A stretch of 64,000 bases of DNA from Rutidosis leptorrhynchoides (lineage: Eukaryota; Streptophyta; Magnoliopsida; Asterales; Asteraceae). Below, piece after piece: positions 10,338 to 20,295 of the stretch (position 1 is the stretch's first letter; every line of letters begins with the position of its first letter). The position numbers and the translations under genes are program-made. The notes beneath the pieces were generated by a model. It was given only the letters and a program-made list of their open reading frames with translations. It searched no databases and was not told the origin of the DNA. The stretch is from assembly GCF_046630445.1 (NCBI RefSeq), contig NC_092340.1:38006501-38070500 (forward strand), read 5' to 3'.

Positions 10338-10706
10338 GTTGGTCCTAGTGAACCAGGTCTTGCATGAGTGTGTCTAACTGATAGTTGTTAGGATACATTG
10401 GTAAGTCTGGACTTCGGCTGTGTCTGAATGTCAAAAGTTTTTCTTATCATTTCTTGTCGGAAATTACCTGCTTATCATTCCTAGTCTAGACACGTTTTAC
10501 TGCATTGATTGCATGAATAGTGTATAGACAAAATTCATATCATAGCGTATCTGTTACTTTAAACTTTTCCTGACACCTTTCGAAAATTTCTCCGTGATTT
10601 ATGGAATTTAGTATTATATATACATATGTAAATTATGTATTGAAGAATACCAAACTAAATTCTATAATCTAATTCATATCAAAAATCATCTCCCTAATTA
10701 TACAAG

Positions 10707-11264
10707 ATGGATCCTGTATCTAGTTCAAATTCCTTAAACTCTGACAGCCATTCCGATATGGATATTCACCTGAATTCCGAAGACAGTGTAACCGGAATGG
10801 ATCAACCAATTAGCCATCATCTATTCTAGATGAATTAGGGATGGGTTCGTAGCCTACTTAATTATTGGAGACAAGAAGAAGGCGATCCCTTCCATCCACC
10901 ACATTGCCCTCTTGGCGAAGAACCTGAAGCACTTACCGGCGAACCTGTTCATAATACCATTTTCTCTCTCATCTCCAGAATATCTCATCACGATAATAGA
11001 CTATCTCAAATTCTAGATCTTATTCATCCGTTCGTCCGAACCACCAATCATCCCGGTGTAGTAGAAGAAGTAAACGAGCTTCGCTCTCAGGTAGTGGCTT
11101 TGGAGAATATGGTGCAAAGGTTACAAGCACCAGCAGCATCACCGGCATCAACAGTACCACCGACAACAACACCAACAGTACCATTACCACCACCAAAAAC
11201 ATCCGCATCGCAAACCTCAACTTCACAATCTGTTCCACGAGCATCAACGTCATACGCACCATAG
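10707..11264 (+). pseudogene. Gag-N-terminus-like frame of INNER
   Basis: Begins MDPVSSSNSLNSDSHSDMDIH, serine/aspartate-rich. A later part encodes a heptad-like stretch and a proline/threonine/serine-rich tail. C has a clear relative at 55724-56275 on the minus strand (MNPSTSSNSSDSDSYSDMEF). I see no capsid core or zinc knuckles, so it is at most the start of a Gag-like protein. It is broken in at least one place. Function unknown. Confidence 0.5.
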
Positions 11265-12559
11265 TTACCAAGAAATACCAGCAACAATAACCGATGAAGT
11301 ATTAACTCATTTTCCCTGAAGAAATTTTATGTATATTTAATATATATGAATTTTGAAATCAAAATAAATCTTTTCGTACTAAGCTATTACGTGTGAATCA
11401 TAACTGGTAGGTACTACTCGGTTAGTTCACATTACTAATATGCAATGATGTACATCCTTCCTTAACAACTTAACCATTGTTAACTACAATCTCTGTTTCA
11501 ACTTAATGAATTCCATTTCATAATAAACCAAGTGTATTATTCAATTACATAATTGATTTTACATTTTCATTTTCGATATACTCGAAACTTTCCAGAAAAT
11601 ATCATTTGTACCTTGCGAAGTTAGCAAGAGTTCCATAAGCACCAACATGATTCACTGAGGAACTATCAATAAAACTAAATAACAAAGTATTGATTACATT
11701 AGTAAAATACTCCACAAAGATTATGAAATCTTTAATGTTTTAGAGATTATTCATTTCTAATCCAGCCAAAAATTAAATGAGCTTAATATGATATTAACTC
11801 ATTAAATCTGTGTTATATCTGAAGAAAATATACATACATATATTTTCATAAAGACGGTAATAAAAATTCTTTTGTACAAAATATTACTTGTGAAATCTTT
11901 AACGGGTAGGTAATATTCGGGAAATATATAAGTTCACAATTAATATGTTACACTGTACATTCTTCAACTTTGATTCAAAAAATTATTAACAATACTCACA
12001 ATGATATACAATCGTTTTCATACAAATTCAATTACATATTCTGATATTGACGGATCAGAATCCAAGTCATAACTCTGAACCAGTGACATCATTCTTAGAT
12101 CTCTACATCTTTCAAAGCTATACTTTGACTTCAAAACTGTGCAAGATCCTTTAATGTTGTTAATACCGAAAATAATCTTGCAATTCTTTTCAAGATATCA
12201 ATTTTCATCACACTTCCAACCAGTCAACTTCGAATTTTCAGATTAGCCTTATTGTAACTTTGATATATACGTTTTTGTTACTGGGGAACCTTTCATGTTC
12301 CACCACATTAGCAGTAAATTTACCAACAACTTCTTTGATATTTGACCTTCAGAAAAATCCTTATACTCATTGAAACCGTATCATGTACTCATCCACATCT
12401 TGTAACGGCAATTGACATACCAACTATCGGGAATTAGCAATCAGTATTTTGAAATCTTGTAACACGTCTACGCCAACAGTTATATCTGTACATATAACGT
12501 CTACCTCATGGACTTACATACTTCGAATGTGAAGTTTCCGAAAAAAACACCCCAAACTA

Positions 12560-12800
12560 CGAAACTAGTTCTCCGAATTTTGGAAAAATGTTGAGGAAGC
12601 AGCAAAAACTGTAAACGACCTTAACAGTCAAAAGTTTGATGATAAAGAATAGTATGGTGGTAAAGCTGAGAAAAAGAGAAGGTTTGGAACTGGAAAACGG
12701 ATTGGGCAGACCATGAAGGAGGCTGTGGACAAATCACAAAGACGAAATCTACCTTCAAAGAATCCAAATGGTTCAGTGTCTGCTGAAACCATTAGTAAGA
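12560..12800 (+). pseudogene. Captured poly(A)-binding-protein gene fragment in INNER
   Basis: The translation contains EEAAKTVNDLNSQKFDDKE, a GKAEKKR stretch and GQTMKEAVDKSQ. These match in order the end of RRM3 and the linker before RRM4 of plant cytoplasmic poly(A)-binding proteins (typical: DAAKAVEALNGKKFDDKEWYVGKAQKK, then EQ-MKEA-DK-QG-NLY). Element C holds the same region of the same gene (54125-54345, minus strand), so capture came before the two elements split. The fragment is broken and cannot make a working protein. Confidence 0.7.
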
Positions 12801-13442
12801 ACCTTACTTCTTATTCTAAACCTTCACAGACAGATTTTTTGCATCATCCATAGATATTAGAAATTCTAAGATATCATCGTATCTTCCATTATAAACATCC
12901 TCCATATTTCTGAAGATATTTTCATAACTATTCTTATCTGAAATTATTTATCTCTTCACGCTATCTTTGTTACATCATAAAAGAAACTATTTTAGTTTCT
13001 AAAATCTGAAAAATTCGAAAAATGGATGTTTTGAAGTAATGTTGGGAACTGAAGCATGAATTAGTGTAATATAATGACACTTGATCAAAGTTATTATATT
13101 ACAGTAAGTCATGCTGAGTTTCTAATGGAACGTGATAAAGGTTTACAGATCATACCCTCATCATGAACCATGTTACATAACTCTTTCATTCTATTTAACC
13201 TCTAAACATATCAAGAAAATATTTTTCTTGATGATTCGGTCTTTTTCGGATATTCTAGTAATTTGACAAGTCAGATTGTGCCATTACCGTTTCTTTCTTA
13301 GAACATTAACTATGTTCATTTCAAAATCCATACCTACGAATTTTGGACTATTATTCGCTTGACTTAAAGTCGTGAAGAGAAAACGAAATCATGAAGCTCC
13401 GAAATATAATGGAAAATATAAATCCCAAAAACAATCCCGAAA

Positions 13443-13616
13443 TTACAAACCGTGTATATCGATGCGTATAGCAATATAAAGACACGGGAGAATGAAAAAC
13501 ACTATAACCCCAAGGTAATAGTAGAAGAAAATAACCTCCTCTGGTGGTAGATGAAAAAGAAGAATGAAGGATACGATAGCCAAGAAAATATCAAGAATCA
13601 GAACTGGATTAAGCAT
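13443..13616 (-). CDS. Antisense small ORF: predicted two-helix membrane peptide (57 aa) in INNER
   Basis: An uninterrupted 57-codon frame runs antisense to the element, beginning MLNPVLIL and ending RIDIHGL. Two hydrophobic stretches (about residues 5-22 and 37-52) flank a central LPPEE turn, so a hairpin membrane peptide is predicted. Element C carries a frame of identical length (53355-53528): 39 of 57 residues agree, with no gaps and no stops, while about 20% of nucleotides differ (35 of 171 by my count). A TATAAATT box lies about 78 bp upstream in both. I do not recognise the protein. It could be an element-borne gene with its own promoter, or a captured host gene in reverse orientation. 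Confidence 0.55.
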   Translation of the reverse strand: MLNPVLILDIFLAIVSFILLFHLPPEEVIFFYYYLGVIVFFILPCLYIAIRIDIHGL

Positions 13617-13693
13617 TTTCACAATCTATTAAGAAGTATAAAATAAGAAAGAAGATTATAGGAGTGGTGAAAATAAATGAAACGGAAGAGGTC

Positions 13694-13701
13694 AATTTAT
13701 A
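13694..13701 (-). promoter_or_regulatory. TATA box candidate for the antisense ORF of INNER
   Basis: On the minus strand TATAAATT, 78 bp before the start codon of the 57-codon frame. Element C has the same box at the same spacing (53273-53280), with flanking sequence (CTGCCTCGATTNCT and CTCTTCCGTT) also kept. Confidence 0.5.
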
Positions 13702-14020
13702 GCAAAATATCAGACATAGCAATCGAGGCAGATTACGCATTTAATCAAAGGAAATCCTAATTTCCTTAAATTCCGAAGAATCAAATCTTATTTAAATTAT
13801 GAAGATTTTCTATTCCTTAAATTCCAGAAATCAATCGTTTCTACGTCAACAATTAAGGCGAATCTCTATTCCTTCAATTCACTATTTTACGATAACTTCT
13901 CGCATACGTTTCGAATAATCGGATTGTTTTATCCATATTATTCAACGGTGATAAAATTCTATTTACCAACTCATATTCGTCATGAAAACATTTTTATTGT
14001 TAGTCATGACAACCTCACTC

Positions 14021-14039
14021 AAATTTCGGGACGAAATTT
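14021..14039 (+). other. Stem-loop just upstream of the INNER 3' LTR
   Basis: AAATTTCGGGACGAAATTT: arms AAATTTC/GAAATTT around GGGAC, 17 nt before the LTR. Equivalent stem-loops sit at 24270-24288 (B), 20258-20275 (OUTER), 52931-52949 (C) and 60907-60925 (D). Confidence 0.7.
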
Positions 14040-14056
14040 CTTTAACTGGTAGGTAC

Positions 14057-14950
14057 AATGACAACCCAGAAATTTTTGACCAAATTTAAACTTTATCTTT
14101 AAATGATTTAACGTTTTCGACACAATAAGCAAAGTCTGTAAAACTAAATCTCAACATTTTTGAACTACTTTCATATATTAAAATACATTTCGATTGTTCT
14201 TGATGATTCGTGAACAATTATATGTATATAGATACATATATATATATATACTATAACTTGAAAACGTAACAATGTATTAATTATTTGATACCGTACATTA
14301 AACTTATTGGTTTAAATATTTATTTGAATATATATGATAAGTTGGAATATTAATTATATGAATAACTTGCGATGTATATTTAAAACGTATTTATGAATGT
14401 TGAAAATATATATTAACTTGGTCATAAAATGATTTGTTATTATATATATATATTAACAAATAGCGAGACAATGATTTATAGAAGTAAATGACCAAAACAC
14501 TCGAAAGTTTAAGATACACTTTGAATGATATAGTTTATTGATAATTTAAAACTATATTTTGACAAAGGTACGAGTCACAAAATGTAAATTGCGAGTTTTC
14601 TAAGCGTACGAAAATGCGTTCGAGAAACCGGAACTGGGACATAAGTCGAGTGACAACGTACGAGTCATCGGAACAAAAATTGCAAGTCAACTATGCACGA
14701 GAATATAATATAATATATAATTAATTAATATAAATTATATATATTATATATTAATAAATAAATATGTCGACAAACAAGAAAACAAAAGTTTGTGAGCTGG
14801 ATCAGAGGGCCATGCGATCGCATGGCCTTGAAGCACAAATCCCATGCGATCGCATGGGGTACTTTTTCAGAAAAGGTTCTATAAATTCAAACGATTTCAT
14901 TTCAATCACACACATATATTTATCTATACTCCGTTTATAATTATTATTTA

Positions 14951-15014
<64 letters not shown>

Positions 15015-16662
15015 TTTATTATATTTATTAGTAGTATTATCCATAAAATACTACGACGAAGTCATGAGCGTGTCACTTTCAAAATGGGTTTTCAAGCGAG
15101 ATAGAGCTAAGGAAAATATGGGTATTGTTCGAGGGTTTTGCTCGTGAGTCAAACTATTGTTTATCATCTCCGTTACGTCTACGTACTTTTCTGAAATATT
15201 GAATCACAATATTGATACGTAAGCATTTATATTTTATCTTTTATATACTAATAGTGTATCCATGTCTAGTGCTCGAGTATATATATTTATACAAGCTTGT
15301 ATGCTAAATTTCGTCGTTAAATAGTTTATGATGAATCACGAATTAAATACATATATTACTGGTAAAAGGTATATGATATACGTGTTTTTGGAAAGCTGGC
15401 GAAAAATCAATAACTTTTCATTTAGACACCGAATAGTTTCGATGAACGGATTAAAAGATATGATCAACTGAATTATGATTGACGTTAATTGAAATTGCTT
15501 TTGAATCTGCAATTAAGATTTAAACAACTTGTTTACGAGATTGATAAAATGGATTTTTTGAATATTATCAACCGAGTAAATGAATCCTTATATAAGGTAC
15601 ATCTCGTTTTGTTGAACTTTTGTCAAAATTGACTTTTTGAAATAACTTTTGATAACTTTTGTATGTCGATCTCGAGCATTAGGATTGTGATACACTATGA
15701 CCAGACCTAGCTTGATAAACATTTATTGACCAACATATGTTCTCTAGGTTGAGATCTACGGTTATTTGGTAATCCGAGTTTCGGTCACATTTTGGTGAAC
15801 GACTTTATATGCTGCTAAGGTGAGTTTCATTTGCTCCCTTTTTAAATGCTTTTTCAATATAAATTTTTGGGCTGAGAATACATGCACTTTATTTTAAACA
15901 ATGAACACAAGTACATACTAAATTCTATACTGAGTTTGAACCGAAAATCCCTTAGCTTTGGTAAATAGTAACTGCCGGTTATAAGAACTGGTGGGCGCGA
16001 GTAGTAGTATATGGATCCATAGGGCTTGATATCCCCATCCGAACTAGAGCACTAGCCTTTTAATGGACGTATGCTATTTGAGAAGCGTACACGTTGGCTT
16101 GCGTGTATTATTAAGATGATTATACAAAGGGTATAAATTATATATACGTTAAGTTTAGTTATCAGGGTGCTCAATCTTGTAGAATATTTTGATAAACGTT
16201 TCTGGATGAAACAACTGAAATCTTGTGATCCACCTTTATATACAGATTATGCGAAACACTAAAACTATGAACTCGCCAACCTTTGTGTTGACACTTGTTA
16301 GCATGTTTATTCTCAGGTTTCCTAGAAGTCTTCCGCTGTTTGCTTATATGTTAGACAAGCTATGTGCATGGAGTCGTACATGGCATATTTTTCAAGAAAA
16401 CGTTGCATTCACCAAATCATCACCATGTATCTTATTTTGACTGCATTGTCAACGGAAGTACTATTGTAAACTATTATTTACGGTGATTGTCTATATGTAG
16501 AAATCATCAGATGTCGAGAACCTTTGATTTAAATATTCATTTATGGTGTGCCTTTTCAAAAGAATGCAATGTTTACAAAACGTATCATATAGAGGTCAAA
16601 TACCTCGTAATGAAATCGATGAATGGCGTGTTCGTCCATATGAATTTGGAGCGATCGTCACA
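14057..16662 (+). repeat. INNER 3' LTR
   Basis: Direct repeat of 7700-10323, ending GATCGTCACA, followed by duplication TGCGT (16663-16667) and the rest of the OUTER 5' LTR. Contains the palindrome pair at 14808-14858 and the intron-like block at 15820-16316. Confidence 0.93.
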
Positions 16663-16667
16663 TGCGT

Positions 16668-17060
16668 AGTTGCTTTAAAGGTATGCTTTTGGATTCGATT
16701 AGGATTGGGTAGCGTATCCCCAATCGCCATGCTCGGCCTTTATTTTGTATTACAAATCATGTGGTTGAAAACTTGTATTTTCGTACGAAAGTCGTAAAAT
16801 GGCCGATGTGGGCCCGGTCTCGTAAAACTTATTTTATGAATGGAATGTGTTAGTTTTTCATATATGACTATGTTGTGAAAAGCGTTTTGTCTAAATACGT
16901 CGGGAAGTGGTCAAACATTTTCACGTTTTAAGACTTTTTGGACAGACCAGTTTGGCGCGCCGCGCGGGGTTTTGGCGCGCCGCGCCAGTAGCTGAACAAA
17001 CAAATTTTTTTTTGTGATACTTTAAGCGGGTTCGAACGTGGTTTGGTTTGGGTTGGTACA
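16668..17060 (+). repeat. OUTER 5' LTR, second part
   Basis: Continues the OUTER LTR after the INNER insertion and matches 22675-23068. Contains two GGCGCGCC palindromes (16954-16961 and 16974-16981) spaced 20 bp apart, each within a longer GGCGCGCCGCGC motif. Confidence 0.9.
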
Positions 17061-17062
17061 AG

Positions 17063-17074
17063 TGGTATCAGAGC
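17063..17074 (+). other. Primer binding site of OUTER (initiator tRNA-Met)
   Basis: TGGTATCAGAGC two bases after the LTR end at 17060. Confidence 0.93.
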
Positions 17075-17495
17075 ATGGTCTCAGGGATTTAGGTGACTTG
17101 AGATAGGTGCCTAGACTTAGACTTTTGTGTGTGCTTAATTTGTTGCGGGACTTGTAGGATTACGGGTCGGAATGGGTTATAGTTAGTGCCTTGTTTGTAA
17201 GTGGACTAACGTTTATATTAGTAATGCGAATATTATTAATATATTATTGTGTTGTGATAATAATTCTCGCGTGTGTTGTTGTCGCGTAGAATTTATTTGT
17301 GTTTGTTTATGACATCAAGCGGTGGTCGTTGTACTAACAAGTTGATACGGCGTGTACACGTAATAAGGACTTGCAAACCTTATTACAGGTGCAAATCATG
17401 TCTAACAAGTGATGTACGATGAGTATTTAGCAAGATGGGACGGTGTTGTGCGTGTGGTCTATACGTTCGTGATCTAATCATTTGTATCCCTTAGA

Positions 17496-18083
17496 ATGAA
17501 AACGGAAGATGGATGCGGAACGAGTGAGCCTATTCAAAAAGTGAAGGATGAGTTAACGTTAAAGATTGAGGCCGTGTTTGAACAATATGTCTCAGTTTTC
17601 ACCGGCAAAGTTAGAGAAGTAACCAAGGAGTTGGTCGAAGGACAAATGACAGAAATGGTCCGAGACCAAGTGACTAAAGTTGTAAAGGAAGAGTTTGAAA
17701 AGAGGTTTCCCAAACCTCGAGATAGCGATGATGAAGATGTACTTGCAAGGTTAAGATTACATGGTGCTCATGATAAGAGGGCTCGAAGTACGCCTGAAGG
17801 CGTCGGGAATGTGAAGAAGAAGAGTAAAAAGGGTTGCAAGCTCACGTGCTTTAAGTGTGGGGAACGGGGTCATTTAGTACAAGATTGTACGGTGGTGCCT
17901 TTAGGCTCAATCAGGTGTTTCATTTGTCGGATGGAGGGACACCGGAAGTCAGAGTGTTCCGAATCGCATGACGATCGGGTTAGGAGGTTAGAGCGCGAAT
18001 ACATGATGGGAAGTGGAGCACGGAAGCCCAACAGCGCTACATCAGGTACTTTTAGTACGAAATTATATGTTGTTCATTTGTAA
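17496..18083 (+). CDS. Gag-like nucleocapsid frame of OUTER (195 aa)
   Basis: An open frame of 195 codons. Residues 1-75 are charged and probably helical; about 80-115 are basic (KKKSKKG); then two zinc knuckles, CFKCGERGHLVQDC and CFICRMEGHRKSEC (C-x2-C-x4-H-x4-C pattern), then an arginine-rich tail. This is the nucleic-acid-binding end of a Gag protein without a clear capsid core, much shorter than a full gypsy Gag. It probably packages element RNA with help from a related element. The frame looks open throughout. Confidence 0.7.
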   Translation: MKTEDGCGTSEPIQKVKDELTLKIEAVFEQYVSVFTGKVREVTKELVEGQMTEMVRDQVTKVVKEEFEKRFPKPRDSDDEDVLARLRLHGAHDKRARSTPEGVGNVKKKSKKGCKLTCFKCGERGHLVQDCTVVPLGSIRCFICRMEGHRKSECSESHDDRVRRLEREYMMGSGARKPNSATSGTFSTKLYVVHL

Positions 18084-19320
18084 TAACATGCGGTATGTGC
18101 GTAAGTCTTAGCTAAACTTTATTCTCCGTTGGAGATAATTCGTAGCTAGCGGGCGGTTTATGTTTATGGCTCCGGTTTTCTCTCAATATAGCGTATAAGT
18201 GGTGTGTTGTGCCTTGACTCTATGGTGTGAATCCTTGGGCGCTTAGGCATTTTGGTTGGTACCGGGTCGTTAAGCTCGTTCGAGTGAGACCCTTAAGGTC
18301 TCAATTGTGTTGTGCATGTTATTGATATGGGTGACGTTCCTAATGGAAGTACCCTATGGTGACGTTTGATTGTCAGGCGAAGGGCGTAAGACTTGGTGCA
18401 ACCAAGCATTCCTTAGTATTTGGGAAATGTTTCTACCAAACCATGGAAATGGGTTTTGGTGTTCGGATGCTAGAGCGTGTTCGCTCTCGTGTTGAAGTTG
18501 ATGAACCATGAGGTTCGACGGGTGGGATGAAACCCGAGAAATCGAGTGTTTCGGATCTCGATGTATGTTGGTAAAGGAGTCTACGTGACGCGACATTAGG
18601 TGCCTCTTTTATACCTACTAGCGTGGTGTTCAACTCCAATTATGTTGCGGTTACATTGTACTTAGGGCGAAGTGAAACCCTTAGTTACATGAGTGACTGG
18701 GTGAAGTTTGACAAGCTATAGCAATTGGATGATTGCGAGAGTGGAGTTGTGTAATTTGCGGTACAATTTTCGTTCGAAGTGTTAAGGATTGGTTGAAATC
18801 CTTTGTGTGCTCAAGATTGGAGCAAGACGTGGTGATGGGCCGTGTGAACCCAATTATTGGTAAAGTCTACCTTTGGTAGCATTGTGCGGGTGTACGAGAT
18901 GCGGTTATGGAACGTAGTTCCAAGTGGGGGAGTTACACTCCCGCACGAGGAGGTTTTTAGTGTGAGATTTCGGATAATGCTTTTGGTAGATCCGAAATTT
19001 GTGTCGGGACCTAGATTTGGTCGATTAGTGGTAGGGTACAATTTCGGTTAAATTGTACTTATGATTTTGGATTTGAAATATCACCAAGGTAGTAATGTGG
19101 TAAATCTCGTTGAGAGATAATGGACGGGTATGGTGAGCAAGGTGAAATCCCTCGGTTAAGGTATGTGCGTATCGGATCCTCTTTTAGAGAATTATTGTTT
19201 TGTGCCTATGTTTGATATAGGCGGTTCTTGCTCGATTGTGTGAATGGTTAGTGGTATCCGTTCGGATTCACTATGGCGTAGCAGAGCGCGATGTTACGCT
19301 ACTCGTTGTTCGAGGCCAAA
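18084..19320 (+). mobile_element. OUTER internal region, no recognisable coding sequence
   Basis: Moderately GC-rich sequence with many short imperfect repeats (for example GGTGAAATCC and GTTCG motifs), without any pol motif in any frame that I could read. Short open frames on both strands are not convincing. Confidence 0.5.
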
Positions 19321-19321
19321 A

Positions 19322-19580
19322 GGGATCGTTGACTGGTGAAGCATGACCTTCGGGGTCCTCTAACTTCATCATGAGATCATTGATTGGTGAAGCATGACCT
19401 TTGGGGTCCGCTGACTTCATCATGGGATCGTTGATTGGTGGAACATGACCTTCGGGGTCCGCTGACTTCATCATGAGATCGTTGATTGGTGAAGCATGAC
19501 CTTCGGGGTCCGCTGACTTCATCATGGGTGTAGTGTTATATCGGTGAAGCATGACCATTGACGGGGTCCGCTGACTTCAT
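19322..19580 (+). repeat. 51-bp tandem repeat in OUTER (about 4.6 copies)
   Basis: The GATC(G/A)TTGATTGGTG start recurs at 19324, 19375, 19426 and 19477, exactly 51 bp apart, with a degenerate further copy. Each unit contains GACCTTCGGGGTC, a short stem capped by a C(TTCG)G loop, inside AGC/GCT. The period is a multiple of three, so the minus strand reads as a 17-residue repeat, but nothing else suggests coding. Confidence 0.85.
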
Positions 19581-19760
19581 AAGGTGTTGAGATTTGGGAA
19601 GTGGGTCGCGTGTAGTTTTCTGCCAGCCTTCATGTTGTTGGATGTGTGATCTATTGGTTGTTTTATACGCCAATGGTGGGGTCGTAAGGACAACGTTGTG
19701 TGAACTAACGGTGGTTTTATATGCCGATGTTGGGGTCGTGGGGACCATGTCGTGGGATTA

Positions 19761-19861
19761 GTGAGGTGATAGCCGTGTTTCGCTCACATGTTGTTACGGG
19801 TGTGACAATAGTCGATTTTGTACACCTTAGGTTTAGCGTTGCCATAGTCGTTTTGGGCGCT
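19761..19861 (+). repeat. Further constant-loop hairpins in the OUTER internal region
   Basis: Three hairpins like those of the LTR array: about 19761-19787 (GTGAG/CTCAC around TAGCCGTGTT), 19799-19826 (GGTGTGACA/TGTACACC around a TAGTCGATT loop) and 19835-19861 (AGCG..CCA/TGG..CGCT around TAGTCGTTTT). Confidence 0.65.
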
Positions 19862-20257
19862 TTTGGTCTTAGCCGTTGTTTATGATGTTAGGTTAGTGGC
19901 GTATTGGTTGTATTGCGTACTACAAAGGATGTTTAGTGGTAAGTGTAATCCGTAAGGATTCGGGTGGTTCGATCTTCAACGCTCGGATTATTAACTTTAG
20001 GTTGAGACTTGGTCGTTTTTAGCGTTGTCCTTGGTAAAGGTACGCTAAGGAATTGATATCTCAGTACGAGATTGGTTGAGTTTTTCCCGATATGGGGACT
20101 TGAGCAGGTTTTAGTGCTAGGAATGTGGTTTTGATAAATCGCGGGTGACGATTTTAGTTGTTAAAGGTGTTTCATTGGGAAGAATTGTCTAGGAAGGTTC
20201 GGATTGGGACTTATGATTGAGGACTGTTGAGTAGGTCCGGACTGGTTAAGTGGAGAA

Positions 20258-20275
20258 GATCACGGGGACGTGATC
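20258..20275 (+). other. Stem-loop upstream of the OUTER 3' LTR
   Basis: GATCACGGGGACGTGATC: perfect 7-bp arms GATCACG/CGTGATC around GGGA, 20 nt before the 3' LTR. Same place and similar G-rich loop as in INNER, but a different stem sequence. Confidence 0.7.
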
Positions 20276-20281
20276 GAGTTT

Positions 20282-20295
20282 AAGTGGGGGAGAGT
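20282..20295 (+). other. Polypurine tract of OUTER
   Basis: Purine-rich AAGTGGGGGAGAG directly before the 3' LTR start TGTAAG, the usual plus-strand primer site. Confidence 0.8.

Larger units (their letters stand above)
7700..16662 (+). mobile_element. INNER: non-autonomous Ty3/gypsy element with 2.6-kb LTRs
   Basis: It runs from TGTGAC to GTCACA with duplication TGCGT. The 5' LTR is 7700-10323, the 3' LTR 14057-16662, the internal region 3.7 kb. The internal region holds a tRNA-Met primer site, a gag-N-terminus-like frame (10707-11264), a captured poly(A)-binding-protein fragment (about 12560-12800), the shared spacer (13045-13190), a 57-codon antisense frame (13443-13616) and a stem-loop before the 3' LTR. 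No pol is seen. Element C on the right is a diverged relative with the same layout. The LTRs differ only at scattered places by eye, so it is the youngest layer of the left nest. Confidence 0.93.

Noticed and set aside
19271-19558. Minus-strand frame encoding a 17-residue repeat
   Set aside because: Follows only from the 51-bp period being divisible by three; no start context, homology or support outside the repeat.
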